A stretch of DNA of 46,007 nucleotides, from the NCBI GenBank assembly GCA_024640505.1, contig JAHEEV010000022.1, positions 1 to 46,007 of the forward strand, in the 5' to 3' direction. This document shows, piece after piece, positions 1-7,552 of this stretch. A model generated the notes under the pieces. The model saw only the letters and a program-made list of their open reading frames with translations. It did no database searches and was not told where the DNA came from. The position numbers and the translations under genes were made by a program. The first letter of the stretch is position 1. Every line of letters begins with the position of its first letter. This stretch comes from Halieaceae bacterium. GTDB taxonomy: Bacteria; Pseudomonadota; Gammaproteobacteria; Pseudomonadales; Halieaceae.

Positions 1-118
1 GCTCTGTGGTGGCCCAGGTGGTCCCCTCGCAACGATAGATAGTGAACCCCGCCAGGCCCGGAAGGGAGCAACGGTAACTGTCGACTCGTGTGCCGGGGTG
101 CGGCTGTCTGGGTCACCT
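1..118 (+). ncRNA. ffs: Signal recognition particle RNA (4.5S, bacterial small form)
   Basis: This is the RNA of the signal recognition particle, which binds Ffh and targets nascent membrane proteins to the membrane. The central hairpin has the GGAA tetraloop within CCCGGAAGGG (about 57-66), flanked by the conserved asymmetric loop sequences CCAGG and AGCAACGG. The outer strands pair: GGTGGCCCAG at 8-17 with CTGGGTCACC at 108-117. The 3' half GTGTGCCGGGGTGCGGCTG resembles the E. coli molecule closely. The first bases may lie just left of the window, so the exact 5' end is uncertain. A T-rich stretch (ATTTCTTTT, 121-129) follows the last helix. Location directly upstream of dnaX is a common arrangement in gammaproteobacteria. 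Confidence 0.93.
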
Positions 119-153
119 CCATTTCTTTTCCGGTCGTTTGTCCAGTCCTGGTT

Positions 154-181
154 TTGAGCGATCCTGTGGCTGGTGTATCCT
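154..181 (+). promoter_or_regulatory. Possible sigma70 promoter of dnaX
   Basis: TTGAGC (154-159) and TATCCT (176-181) are separated by 16 bases and lie 34 bases upstream of the dnaX ATG. Both hexamers deviate from consensus, so this is a candidate only. Transcription could also read through from the SRP RNA gene. Confidence 0.3.
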
Positions 182-215
182 AGCTCTTTTGGTTTGTATC
201 AAGGCTCTTCGAGGC

Positions 216-1931
216 ATGTCCTACCAGGTACTGGCACGCAAATGGCGCCCCGCAAATTTTCGCGAGATGGTGGGGCAGGAGCATGTGTTGCGCGCCCTGA
301 TCAATGCGCTGGATCACGATCGCCTGCATCATGCCTACCTGTTCACCGGCACACGGGGCGTGGGCAAGACAACGATAGCCAGGATACTCGCCAAGTGCCT
401 CAATTGTGAACGGGGCGTGAGCTCTGAGCCGTGTGGCGAGTGTGCCTCCTGCAAGGAGATCAGCGAAGGACGCAGCGTGGATCTACTGGAAGTGGATGCC
501 GCGTCCCGTACCAAGGTGGAGGATACCCGGGAGTTGCTGGAGAACGTACAGTATGCTCCCACGCGGTCACGCTACAAGGTGTACCTCATCGACGAAGTAC
601 ACATGCTGTCCTCCCACAGTTTCAACGCGCTCCTGAAGACCCTCGAGGAGCCGCCGCCCCATGTCAAGTTCCTGCTGGCAACCACGGACCCGCAGAAGCT
701 GCCGGCCACGATCCTGTCCCGCTGCCTGCAGTTCAATCTCAAGAACATGCCGGCGGAGCAAATCGTAGGCCACTTGCAACGTGTGCTGGAGCAGGAATCC
801 GTAGGCTTCGAGGAAGCAGCCCTCTGGCTTTTGGGCCGGGCAGCTGCGGGCAGTATGCGGGACGCCCTCAGCCTCACCGACCAGGCTATCGCCTTCGGCT
901 CGGGAAAACTTGCAGAGGACGACGTGCGTACCATGCTCGGTAGCATAGACCTGGGCTATGTCTACCGCTTGCTGGAAGCCGTGGTCCAGGGAGAGCCCGC
1001 CGCGGCGCTGGATGTCATCCGCCAGATGGCCGAGCACGCGCCGGATTTCGAAGCCGGTCTCGATGAACTGATTTCCCTGTTGCACCGCATAGCCGTGGCG
1101 CAGGCAGTCCCGGAGGCGATCGACAATGCCTGGGGGGATGCGGAGCGCATTGCGGCGGCAGCGGTCACGATGACGGCAGAGGATGCCCAACTGTTCTACC
1201 AGATCGCCCTGAATGGCAAACGGGATATTGCGCTGGCGCCGGACCCCCGCAGTGGTTTTGAAATGACCCTGCTGCGCATGGTCGCTTTCCGGCCGATGGC
1301 GGTTGTCGATGAGTCCATCGGACCCGCTGATCTGAAGGAGGTGGCACCGCCGGCCAGCGCCGAGCAGGCCGCGAAGGAGGTCGGCGCCCCCGTAAAAAAG
1401 TCCGCTGAGGCGACAGCCGGCCCCGGCCGGCTAGAACCCTCGCGGCCTGCCGAACCCGAGCATGGAGCCTCAGCTGCTGCCGAGCAGGCCCCGGGCAACC
1501 CCGGAGGCCAGGCTTCACCGCCGCAGGGCGAGCGCGGCCTTGCTGCGCTGACGCCAGCCAGCTGGCCCCAACTTCTCGATCATCTCGGCCTGGTGGGAAT
1601 CGTCTTCAATATCGCTGCTCATTGTGAGCTGCGCTCACGACAGGAGCGGCAGCTGGAATTCATACTGGATGAGGCACATTCCTCCCTGTTCAATGAGGGT
1701 CACGTCGATAAAATACGCCTGGCGTTGGAGAACTACTTTGGCGGCAAGCTGTCTGTCACCATAGAATCCGGCAAGGTGGAGGCAGAGACGCCCGCGCAGC
1801 ATACAGAACGACGGCGTCAGGAACGGTTGCAGCAGGCCGTCGCCGAGATCGAAGCCGACGCCCGGCTGCAGTCGCTGATAGCACGATTTGATGGCGAACT
1901 TGATCACGCCTCCATCGCACCCCTGGAATAA
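216..1931 (+). CDS. dnaX: DNA polymerase III subunits tau and gamma (clamp loader)
   Basis: DnaX is the ATPase motor of the clamp loader, which opens and places the beta sliding clamp on DNA; tau also ties polymerase cores and helicase together. Full-length tau is 571 residues here. Visible features are Walker A GTRGVGKT (45-52), zinc ligands C64, C73, C76 and C79, Walker B LIDEVH (124-129) and the SRC arginine-finger motif (168-170). A proline/alanine/glutamate-rich linker (about 375-450) precedes the tau-specific C-terminal domain. I start at ATG 216 because the protein there begins MSYQVLARKWRP, the family start; the frame stays open further upstream only by chance, into the SRP RNA. A frameshift signal inside the linker should give a shorter gamma form. 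The next gene, ybaB, follows after 12 bases. Confidence 0.97.
   Translation: MSYQVLARKWRPANFREMVGQEHVLRALINALDHDRLHHAYLFTGTRGVGKTTIARILAKCLNCERGVSSEPCGECASCKEISEGRSVDLLEVDAASRTKVEDTRELLENVQYAPTRSRYKVYLIDEVHMLSSHSFNALLKTLEEPPPHVKFLLATTDPQKLPATILSRCLQFNLKNMPAEQIVGHLQRVLEQESVGFEEAALWLLGRAAAGSMRDALSLTDQAIAFGSGKLAEDDVRTMLGSIDLGYVYRLLEAVVQGEPAAALDVIRQMAEHAPDFEAGLDELISLLHRIAVAQAVPEAIDNAWGDAERIAAAAVTMTAEDAQLFYQIALNGKRDIALAPDPRSGFEMTLLRMVAFRPMAVVDESIGPADLKEVAPPASAEQAAKEVGAPVKKSAEATAGPGRLEPSRPAEPEHGASAAAEQAPGNPGGQASPPQGERGLAALTPASWPQLLDHLGLVGIVFNIAAHCELRSRQERQLEFILDEAHSSLFNEGHVDKIRLALENYFGGKLSVTIESGKVEAETPAQHTERRRQERLQQAVAEIEADARLQSLIARFDGELDHASIAPLE
1374..1445 (+). promoter_or_regulatory. Programmed -1 ribosomal frameshift site in dnaX
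   Basis: The heptamer A-AAA-AAG (1394-1400) is in the correct phase for tandem slippage of Lys-Lys codons 394-395. Slippage by -1 gives GTC CGC and then the stop TGA at 1406-1408, for a product of about 397 residues. AAGGAGGT at 1374-1381, a perfect anti-16S match, ends 12 bases upstream of the heptamer. Downstream, AGCCGGCC and GGCCGGCT (1415-1432) form a perfect GC-rich hairpin. It can be extended by GAGG (1407-1410) with CCTC (1438-1441), and by CCGC (1402-1405) with GCGG (1442-1445). These are the three elements known from E. coli dnaX, where slippage makes the gamma subunit. Use in this organism is inferred. Confidence 0.85.
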
Positions 1932-1943
1932 GAGGACGATTCA

Positions 1944-2267
1944 ATGAAAGGAAATTTGTCAGACCTTATGCAGCAGGCCCAGAAAATGCAGGCCGAGATG
2001 CAGAAGGCACAGGAAGAGTTGGCGAATGCCGAGGTACGCGGAGAAGCCGGTGCCGGATTGGTGAGCGTGATCATGACCGGTCGCCATGATGTCAAACGCG
2101 TCTCCATTGACGACGCGGTACTGACCGAGAGCAAGGAAGTGCTGGAAGACCTGCTCGCGGCCGCTGTCAACGATGCGGTGCGCAAGGTCGAGAATCGCAA
2201 CAAGGAAGCCATGTCGGGCCTGGCGTCGGGACTCAACCTGCCCGGCGGATTCAAGATGCCATTCTGA
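1944..2267 (+). CDS. ybaB: YbaB/EbfC family nucleoid-associated protein
   Basis: A 107-residue protein of the YbaB/EbfC family, small dimeric DNA-binding proteins found in the nucleoid and nearly always encoded between dnaX and recR. The N-terminus is helical (about residues 1-30, with the [19 protein letters not shown] pattern). It is followed by the family core of strands and the motif [12 protein letters not shown]. Length and position fit the family exactly. The start has an AGAGGA ribosome site, and the gene overlaps recR by one base (TGATG), indicating coupled translation. The molecular role in the cell is not settled even for characterised members. Confidence 0.95.
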   Translation: MKGNLSDLMQQAQKMQAEMQKAQEELANAEVRGEAGAGLVSVIMTGRHDVKRVSIDDAVLTESKEVLEDLLAAAVNDAVRKVENRNKEAMSGLASGLNLPGGFKMPF

Positions 2268-2866
2268 TGAAATTCAGTCCCGCCCTGCAAAACCTTATGG
2301 AGGCATTGCGCTGCCTTCCCGGTGTCGGCCCCAAGTCGGCCCAGCGCATGACGCTGCACCTGCTGGAACGCGACCGCGAAGGCGCGACAGCATTGGCGGA
2401 TGCGCTGCATGAAGCTATCGACCGGGTCGACCGGTGCAGCCGCTGCCGCAACTTCACCGAGTTGGAGGTGTGCGAGATCTGCAGCGACCCACGGCGCGAT
2501 GGCAAGACTATTTGTGTGGTGGAAACGCCGGCGGATGTGCTGGCAGTGGAACAAAGCGGTGGTTATCGAGGGATTTACTTTGTGCTGATGGGCCACCTTT
2601 CACCCATTGACGGAATCGGTCCCACGGAGATCGGCCTGGACCTGTTTCATCGCCGGGTGGTAGAGGAGGGCATCCAGGAGGTCATCCTGGCGACCAATCC
2701 CACGGTGGAGGGGGAGGCGACGGCCTATTACGTGACGGACATGCTGCAGCCTGAAGGGGTCAGAGTGTCGCGCATCGCACACGGTGTCCCCCTCGGCGGA
2801 GAACTGGAGTATGTAGATGGTTCCACCCTGGCTCATGCCCTCTCGGGCAGGCGACCGGTGGAGTAG
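2267..2866 (+). CDS. recR: Recombination mediator RecR
   Basis: RecR acts with RecO (and RecF) to load RecA on gapped single-stranded DNA. The 199 residues show the family layout: an N-terminal helix-hairpin-helix ([12 protein letters not shown], about 17-28), a C4 zinc finger (CSRC...CEIC, about 57-72), then a Toprim domain (about 80-175) with ETPAD and a C-terminal Walker-like segment. Length matches the usual 198-201 residues. The start codon overlaps the ybaB stop by one base, so the two are translated as a unit. The dnaX-ybaB-recR order is conserved across many bacteria, so the assignment is firm. Confidence 0.97.
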   Translation: MKFSPALQNLMEALRCLPGVGPKSAQRMTLHLLERDREGATALADALHEAIDRVDRCSRCRNFTELEVCEICSDPRRDGKTICVVETPADVLAVEQSGGYRGIYFVLMGHLSPIDGIGPTEIGLDLFHRRVVEEGIQEVILATNPTVEGEATAYYVTDMLQPEGVRVSRIAHGVPLGGELEYVDGSTLAHALSGRRPVE

Positions 2867-2869
2867 CGC

Positions 2870-3988
2870 GTGGACTGGCAATTGATTGAGTCAGATGCGG
2901 CCTTGCGCCAGGTGCTTGCCCGCGAGCAGGGAAGTGCCGTGGTCGCTGTCGATACCGAATTCATGCGTCGGAATACGTTCTTCCCGCAGGTGGCGTTGTT
3001 GCAGCTTTGTTTCAGTGACCGGGCCTGGCTGGTCGACCCGCTGGCCATTGAAGATACCCAGCCCATCGCAGATTTGATGGTGGATTCCCGCACGACCAAA
3101 GTGCTCCACTCCGCCAGCGAGGACCTGGAAGTTTTCCAGTGCTGGCTGGGGGTATTGCCGTCCCCTCTGTTCGACACGCAACGGGCAGCGGCGCTGGTAG
3201 ATCTTGGTTTCGGCCTGGGCTACCGCGCCCTGGTACAGGAAATCTGCGACGTCGACCTGCCCAAGGGAGAGACCCGGTCTGACTGGCTGCAGCGACCACT
3301 GACCGACGCTCAGTGCGAGTATGCGGCGCAGGATGTGGCCTGGCTGTTGCCGGTGTGGCAGGACCTGTATGACAAATGTATCACCCAGGACAAGCTGGAC
3401 TGGGTGCTGGCGGACGGTGCGGATGCCGCGGCCAATCTGGCGAGTAATAACGGCGAGTATTACAAACGGATCAAAACGGCCTGGAAATTGAATCCGCGGC
3501 AGTTATCGGTGCTGCGGGCGGTGTGTGACTGGCGCGAAGCGACAGCCCGGCGCATGGACAAGCCCAGGAGCTGGATTATTGACGACAAGGCCTGCCTGCA
3601 ACTGGCGCAGTATGTCCCGGCCAGTCGCGCGGAGTTGCGAGACCCTGTCGGGCTGCCGCCGCCCGCAGTGCGCCGTTACGGCGAGGAATTGCTGTCCCTG
3701 CTGGACGCCCAGCGGGATATCCCTGATAGGATGCTGCCGCCACGCCTGCCCGGCCCGTTGCAGGCTCCGCAGCGTCAGCAGCTAAAGCAACTGCGGGAGT
3801 CAGCCAGAGAGATCGCTTCCCGGCTGGGCATAGCGCCGGAAGCACTGCTTCAGAGCCGGGACTATGAAGCCCTGTTGCGCGAGTCCAGGGGAGAGGCGCT
3901 CGACGAATGCCCGCGGCACTGGAATGGCTGGCGTGAGCAGGCAGTGATAGAGCCATTGCGCCGACTGCTGGCGGGCGCTGCCGCATGA
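2870..3988 (+). CDS. rnd: Ribonuclease D
   Basis: RNase D is a 3'-to-5' exoribonuclease that trims tRNA and other small RNA precursors. The 372-residue protein carries the DEDDy catalytic set: D28 and E30 in VDTEF, D86 in ASEDLEVF, and Y151 and D155 in YAAQDV. These bind two metal ions. The C-terminal half has HRDC-type helical domains (about 210-370). The length is near that of E. coli RNase D (about 375). The start is GTG, three bases after the recR stop. The gene ends in a 4-base overlap (ATGA) with ycgL. The rnd-ycgL-ycgN cluster is a recurring gammaproteobacterial arrangement. Confidence 0.95.
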   Translation: MDWQLIESDAALRQVLAREQGSAVVAVDTEFMRRNTFFPQVALLQLCFSDRAWLVDPLAIEDTQPIADLMVDSRTTKVLHSASEDLEVFQCWLGVLPSPLFDTQRAAALVDLGFGLGYRALVQEICDVDLPKGETRSDWLQRPLTDAQCEYAAQDVAWLLPVWQDLYDKCITQDKLDWVLADGADAAANLASNNGEYYKRIKTAWKLNPRQLSVLRAVCDWREATARRMDKPRSWIIDDKACLQLAQYVPASRAELRDPVGLPPPAVRRYGEELLSLLDAQRDIPDRMLPPRLPGPLQAPQRQQLKQLRESAREIASRLGIAPEALLQSRDYEALLRESRGEALDECPRHWNGWREQAVIEPLRRLLAGAAA

Positions 3989-4257
3989 AGCTGCTGTGTC
4001 AGGTCTACAGGAGTTCACGTAAAGAGGAGATGTATCTGTACGTGGACAAGGCGAATGGACTGTCGGATGTTCCCGCGCCGCTTCTGGAGCGTTTTGGCGA
4101 GCCGGTGGAAGTGATGACCCTGCTGCTGGACCCGGAACGCAAACTGGCCCGGGCGACAGCGAGTGACGTGCTGCAAAGCATTGCGGAAAAGGGATTCTTT
4201 CTGCAGATGCCCCCGTCGGCAGCCGAGCTGCAACGAAGGAACAGCCCCGGTGAGTGA
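3985..4257 (+). CDS. ycgL: YcgL domain-containing protein
   Basis: A 90-residue protein of the YcgL family (DUF709). It has the family start MKLLCQVYRSSRKEEMYLYV and the motif GEPVEVMTLLLDPERKLARA. The family has a small alpha/beta fold but no established biochemical role. The gene overlaps rnd by four bases (ATGA) and ycgN by eight, so it is translated as part of the rnd operon. Its repeated association with RNase D suggests, by inference only, a link to RNA processing. Confidence 0.9.
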   Translation: MKLLCQVYRSSRKEEMYLYVDKANGLSDVPAPLLERFGEPVEVMTLLLDPERKLARATASDVLQSIAEKGFFLQMPPSAAELQRRNSPGE

Positions 4258-4687
4258 CTGGTGGAACACCCTGCCGCTGCAGGCGCTGGACGCAGAGCAA
4301 TGGGAAGCGTTATGTGATGGCTGTGCAAAATGCTGCCTGCACAAGCTGCAGGACGAAGAGACGGGCGAGATTTTTTACACGAAAGTCCGCTGCCGTTACC
4401 TCGATGAAGAGAGCTGCCGCTGCGGCGATTACGCCCACCGCTCGCAGTTGATGCCCAATTGTATTCAGCTGGCGCCCGATATGGCGGGTGACCTCCAATG
4501 GCTGCCCGTCACCTGTGCTTACCGGTTGAGGGCAAAGGGGGAGCCGCTTCCTGAGTGGCACCCTCTGATCAGCGGTGATCCTGAGACGGTGCACCGGGCA
4601 GGTGTCTCGATCCGGGGTAGAGCAATTTCGGATGAATATGTACACCCCGATGGATACGATGAACATATCGTCCGCTGGGTAGAATAG
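4250..4687 (+). CDS. ycgN: YcgN family cysteine cluster protein (UPF0260)
   Basis: A 145-residue member of the UPF0260/YcgN family, characterised by a CxxCxxCC-like cysteine cluster. Here it is CDGCAKCC near residue 22, followed by further conserved cysteines (RCRYLDEESCRCGDY, CIQL, CAYRL). Metal or iron-sulfur binding is therefore likely, but the function is unknown. I chose GTG 4250 because AAGGA (4236-4240) is correctly spaced and the protein then begins like the family (SDWWNTLPL). It overlaps the ycgL end by eight bases. The frame is open upstream, but that part is inside ycgL. Confidence 0.88.
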   Translation: MSDWWNTLPLQALDAEQWEALCDGCAKCCLHKLQDEETGEIFYTKVRCRYLDEESCRCGDYAHRSQLMPNCIQLAPDMAGDLQWLPVTCAYRLRAKGEPLPEWHPLISGDPETVHRAGVSIRGRAISDEYVHPDGYDEHIVRWVE

Positions 4688-4697
4688 GAGAATAGAC

Positions 4698-5078
4698 GTG
4701 CTGACCGAGAGTTCTTATCTCACGGCCATTTATACCTACGTGGGGGCCGCCCTCGCCATCCTGCTCTACCTGGGCTGGTGGTTGAGCCGGCACTGGCGTG
4801 CAGGCTGGGTTGCACTGACGGTGCTGCTGGGTGCCGCGCTGTTGCTGACGCCGGCCTTTCCCAGGGAGGACGTCACCACACTCGCCCCCGCCCTGATCGT
4901 CGCCGGTTTCCAGTGGTTCACCGAGGGATCGGAGGCGGCCCGCCATGCTATCAAGCCCCTGGTGTTGATGTCGGCGGTGGCCGTGGTCATTGCGCTGTTT
5001 CTGCAACTGACGATTTTTCGCAGACGTGCCCCGGTGCCGCCCAAGACAGCGCAACAACCTGAAGCGGAGCGGGGGTAA
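4698..5078 (+). CDS. Small integral membrane protein of unknown function
   Basis: A 126-residue protein with three likely membrane segments: about residues 12-29 (YTYVGAALAILLYLGWWL), 36-52 (GWVALTVLLGAALLLTP) and 86-104 (PLVLMSAVAVVIALFLQLTIF). The C-terminus is charged and proline-rich. I do not recognise a named family with certainty. The GTG start at 4698 has AGGAGA a few bases upstream. The stop TAA directly abuts the ATG of the following VWA gene, so the two are probably co-translated. By inference it is a membrane partner of that VWA protein. Confidence 0.75.
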   Translation: MLTESSYLTAIYTYVGAALAILLYLGWWLSRHWRAGWVALTVLLGAALLLTPAFPREDVTTLAPALIVAGFQWFTEGSEAARHAIKPLVLMSAVAVVIALFLQLTIFRRRAPVPPKTAQQPEAERG

Positions 5079-6641
5079 ATGAGGCGAACAGGCCAGCCGG
5101 GCACAAGCCCGGTCCTGGCATTGATCAGCGCTGGTTTTGCCCTGCTCTTAACGTGTCTTTCAGTGTCCGTCATGGCCGATGCAGGCTCGGGTCCGGGGCT
5201 GAAACCGGACGTCCGCCTGCTCATCGACAATTCGGGCAGTATGAAGACCTCGGATCCCGATAACCTCCGGGCTCCCGCGCTGGACCTGATCGTGAGGCTT
5301 CTGCCCGAGGGATCCCGGGCCGGAGTGTGGGTTTTCGACGAGGAGGTGGAACCGCTGGTTCCTCACCAGGTGGTCGATGACTCCTGGCGCGAGGCGGCCC
5401 GGCGCGCGGTAGACTCGATCGACAATTCCGGCCAGCGCACCAATATCCCGGCTGCGCTGGCAGCAGCCGGCTACGATTTCGATCGCCTCGATCCCGCCTT
5501 TCGTACCAGTATCATCCTGTTGACCGACGGCAAGGTGGATGTGTCGGCATCGCCGATGGTCAATGCCAGCGCGGCGCGCAGGGTCCTGAACACTGTGGCC
5601 ACTGAGCTGGGGGCCACCGGCATACCGGTGCACACGGTGGCGCTCTCCGACGAAGCCGACTGGGTATTCCTGAGGTCATTGGCGGACAGTACCGGCGGCA
5701 TCGCCGAAAAGGCTGATTCACCGGCTGAGCTGTCTTCCATTTTTCTACAGTCGCTGGAAATGGTAGCGCCTGCCGCGCGGGTGCCTGTTACGGGCGGGCG
5801 CTTCTGGATAGATGACAGCGTGGAGGAGTTCACGGCGCTGGTTTTTTATGAAAGCGAAAAAACCCGCCTGGGCCTCGTCAGTCCGTCGGGAGATCGCTAT
5901 CAGCCTGCCGAGCCTGTCGACGGTGTGGATTGGTATAACAATCGGCGCTTTGTCCTGGTGACCGTGCGCGATCCCCGTACCGGGGAGTGGCAACTGGTCG
6001 CTCCCAAGGGTGCGAGGACGCGGGTAACGGTCATGTCCGACATGCAACTCGAGGTAGATCCCCTGCCCAACAGCCTTCCGGCCGGGCGTCGTGCCGAGCT
6101 GGGTTTGAGGCTCATCGAAAAGGGGCAGGTCGTGACTGACCCCGAGATTTTGGGTCTTTTTGCAATCGCGGTAGAAATAAGCGGGCCGCGGGGTTACAGG
6201 ATCGACCTCGATGTGTCTCGCGCTTACCCGCTACCCGCGGATGGTGAGTACCGGATCACCGTGCCATCATTTGAAGAGCCGGGGCGCTATCAGTTGCTGG
6301 CCAGAGTCGGCGCAGCAACCCTGCGACGGGAGCTGCCGATGTACGTCGAGGTCATTGCCACGCCGGCCAAGTCGACCGTGGTCACACGGGGTGAAGAGAT
6401 ACCGGAGGAAAACCTGCGGACGCCACTGCTAGTCCTGGCCCTACTGGTATCGCTAACAGCCGTGGTCGTCGCTGTCATACTGCGTCGCCGCAAGCGCCGG
6501 AAGCTGGAAGTCTGGCAGCGGCGCAGCCGGCAGTTGTCCGGGGAGGCGGGCGGTGAGGTGGTGGCGGGGCTGAGCGCTCCCACCGACGACGCGGCAAGGC
6601 TCACGGAAACCCGCGGCGGGAAGGACACCGGCCTTCCTTGA
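5079..6641 (+). CDS. Membrane-anchored von Willebrand factor A domain protein (TIGR03503-like)
   Basis: A 520-residue protein. It has an N-terminal signal/anchor segment (about 12-33), a VWA domain (about 43-235), a long beta-rich region, and a membrane segment near the C-terminus (about 449-468, LLVLALLVSLTAVVVAVIL) followed by RRRKRRK. The bulk is thus probably periplasmic with a short basic cytoplasmic tail. The metal-ion site DNSGSM (D50, S52, S54) is intact, with the later residues in TNIPAAL and LLTDGKVD. The layout fits the VWA family TIGR03503 as I remember it. It starts immediately after the upstream membrane gene and is followed by a MoxR ATPase and a second VWA gene. MoxR-VWA pairs usually act as chaperones for complex assembly or metal insertion; the client here is unknown. 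Confidence 0.85.
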   Translation: MRRTGQPGTSPVLALISAGFALLLTCLSVSVMADAGSGPGLKPDVRLLIDNSGSMKTSDPDNLRAPALDLIVRLLPEGSRAGVWVFDEEVEPLVPHQVVDDSWREAARRAVDSIDNSGQRTNIPAALAAAGYDFDRLDPAFRTSIILLTDGKVDVSASPMVNASAARRVLNTVATELGATGIPVHTVALSDEADWVFLRSLADSTGGIAEKADSPAELSSIFLQSLEMVAPAARVPVTGGRFWIDDSVEEFTALVFYESEKTRLGLVSPSGDRYQPAEPVDGVDWYNNRRFVLVTVRDPRTGEWQLVAPKGARTRVTVMSDMQLEVDPLPNSLPAGRRAELGLRLIEKGQVVTDPEILGLFAIAVEISGPRGYRIDLDVSRAYPLPADGEYRITVPSFEEPGRYQLLARVGAATLRRELPMYVEVIATPAKSTVVTRGEEIPEENLRTPLLVLALLVSLTAVVVAVILRRRKRRKLEVWQRRSRQLSGEAGGEVVAGLSAPTDDAARLTETRGGKDTGLP

Positions 6642-6703
6642 TAAGGCGCCCGTCGATAGGTACCCTGTCCGGCTTTGCAATCCATGAGAGTGATGTGAGA
6701 ACC

Positions 6704-7549
6704 ATGAAATTTGAAGGCACAGAACGATACGTCGCTACAGACGACCTGCGCATGGCGGTCAACGCCGCGGTGGCACTGGAGCGCCCGTTGCTGATCAAGG
6801 GTGAGCCGGGTACCGGCAAAACGATGCTGGCGGAAGAAGTGGCCCTGGGTCTGGGCAAGCGCCTTATCCAGTGGCACATCAAATCCACCACCAAGGCACA
6901 GCAGGGCCTCTACGAATACGATGCCGTCTCACGTTTGCGGGACTCCCAACTGGGAGAAGAGAAGGTCCATGACATTGCCAACTACATCAAGCGGGGCAAG
7001 TTGTGGGAGGCCTTCGACTCCGAGGAGCAGGTGGTGCTGCTGATCGACGAGGTCGACAAGGCTGATATCGAATTTCCCAACGACCTGCTGGTGGAACTCG
7101 ACCGGATGGAGTTTTTCGTCTATGAGACGGGTCAAACGGTAAAGGCGAAACACCGCCCGATCATCATCATCACCAGTAATAACGAAAAAGAACTGCCGGA
7201 TGCCTTCCTGCGCAGGTGTTTTTTCCATTTTATTAATTTTCCTGATCGCGACACCATGCGTGAGATCGTTGGCGTCCATTATCCCAATATCGCCCGGGAT
7301 CTGGTGCAGGAGGCCATGGAGGTCTTTTTCGATGTGCGGGCCATTCCCGGTCTCAAGAAAAAGCCCTCAACCTCCGAATTGATAGACTGGCTCAAATTGC
7401 TGATGGCGGACGATATCCCCGACGAAATTCTCAAGGACAGGGATCCCACCAAGGCGATCCCGCCACTGTACGGCGCTTTGCTCAAGAACGAGCAGGATGT
7501 TCACCTGCTGGAACGCCTCGCTTTCATGCACCGCAGGGAATCCCGGTAA
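6704..7549 (+). CDS. MoxR-type AAA+ ATPase
   Basis: A 281-residue AAA+ ATPase of the MoxR class. It shows Walker A GEPGTGKT (33-40), Walker B VLLIDEVDKAD (about 111-121), sensor 1 IIIITSNN and the following arginine motif LPDAFLRRCFFH. ATPases of this class remodel target proteins together with VWA partners. I start at ATG 6704 because the fold begins there (MKFEGTERYVATDDL). Upstream in-frame codons overlap the end of the preceding gene and look like chance extension. The CoxE-like VWA gene starts three bases after this stop, and a membrane VWA gene lies upstream, so the ATPase sits between two possible adaptors. Confidence 0.93.
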   Translation: MKFEGTERYVATDDLRMAVNAAVALERPLLIKGEPGTGKTMLAEEVALGLGKRLIQWHIKSTTKAQQGLYEYDAVSRLRDSQLGEEKVHDIANYIKRGKLWEAFDSEEQVVLLIDEVDKADIEFPNDLLVELDRMEFFVYETGQTVKAKHRPIIIITSNNEKELPDAFLRRCFFHFINFPDRDTMREIVGVHYPNIARDLVQEAMEVFFDVRAIPGLKKKPSTSELIDWLKLLMADDIPDEILKDRDPTKAIPPLYGALLKNEQDVHLLERLAFMHRRESR

Positions 7550-7552
7550 ATC

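Noticed and set aside
90-215. In-frame upstream extension of dnaX by 42 codons
   Set aside because: It runs through the 3' part of the SRP RNA and gives residues unlike any DnaX; the family N-terminus MSYQVLARKW begins at 216.
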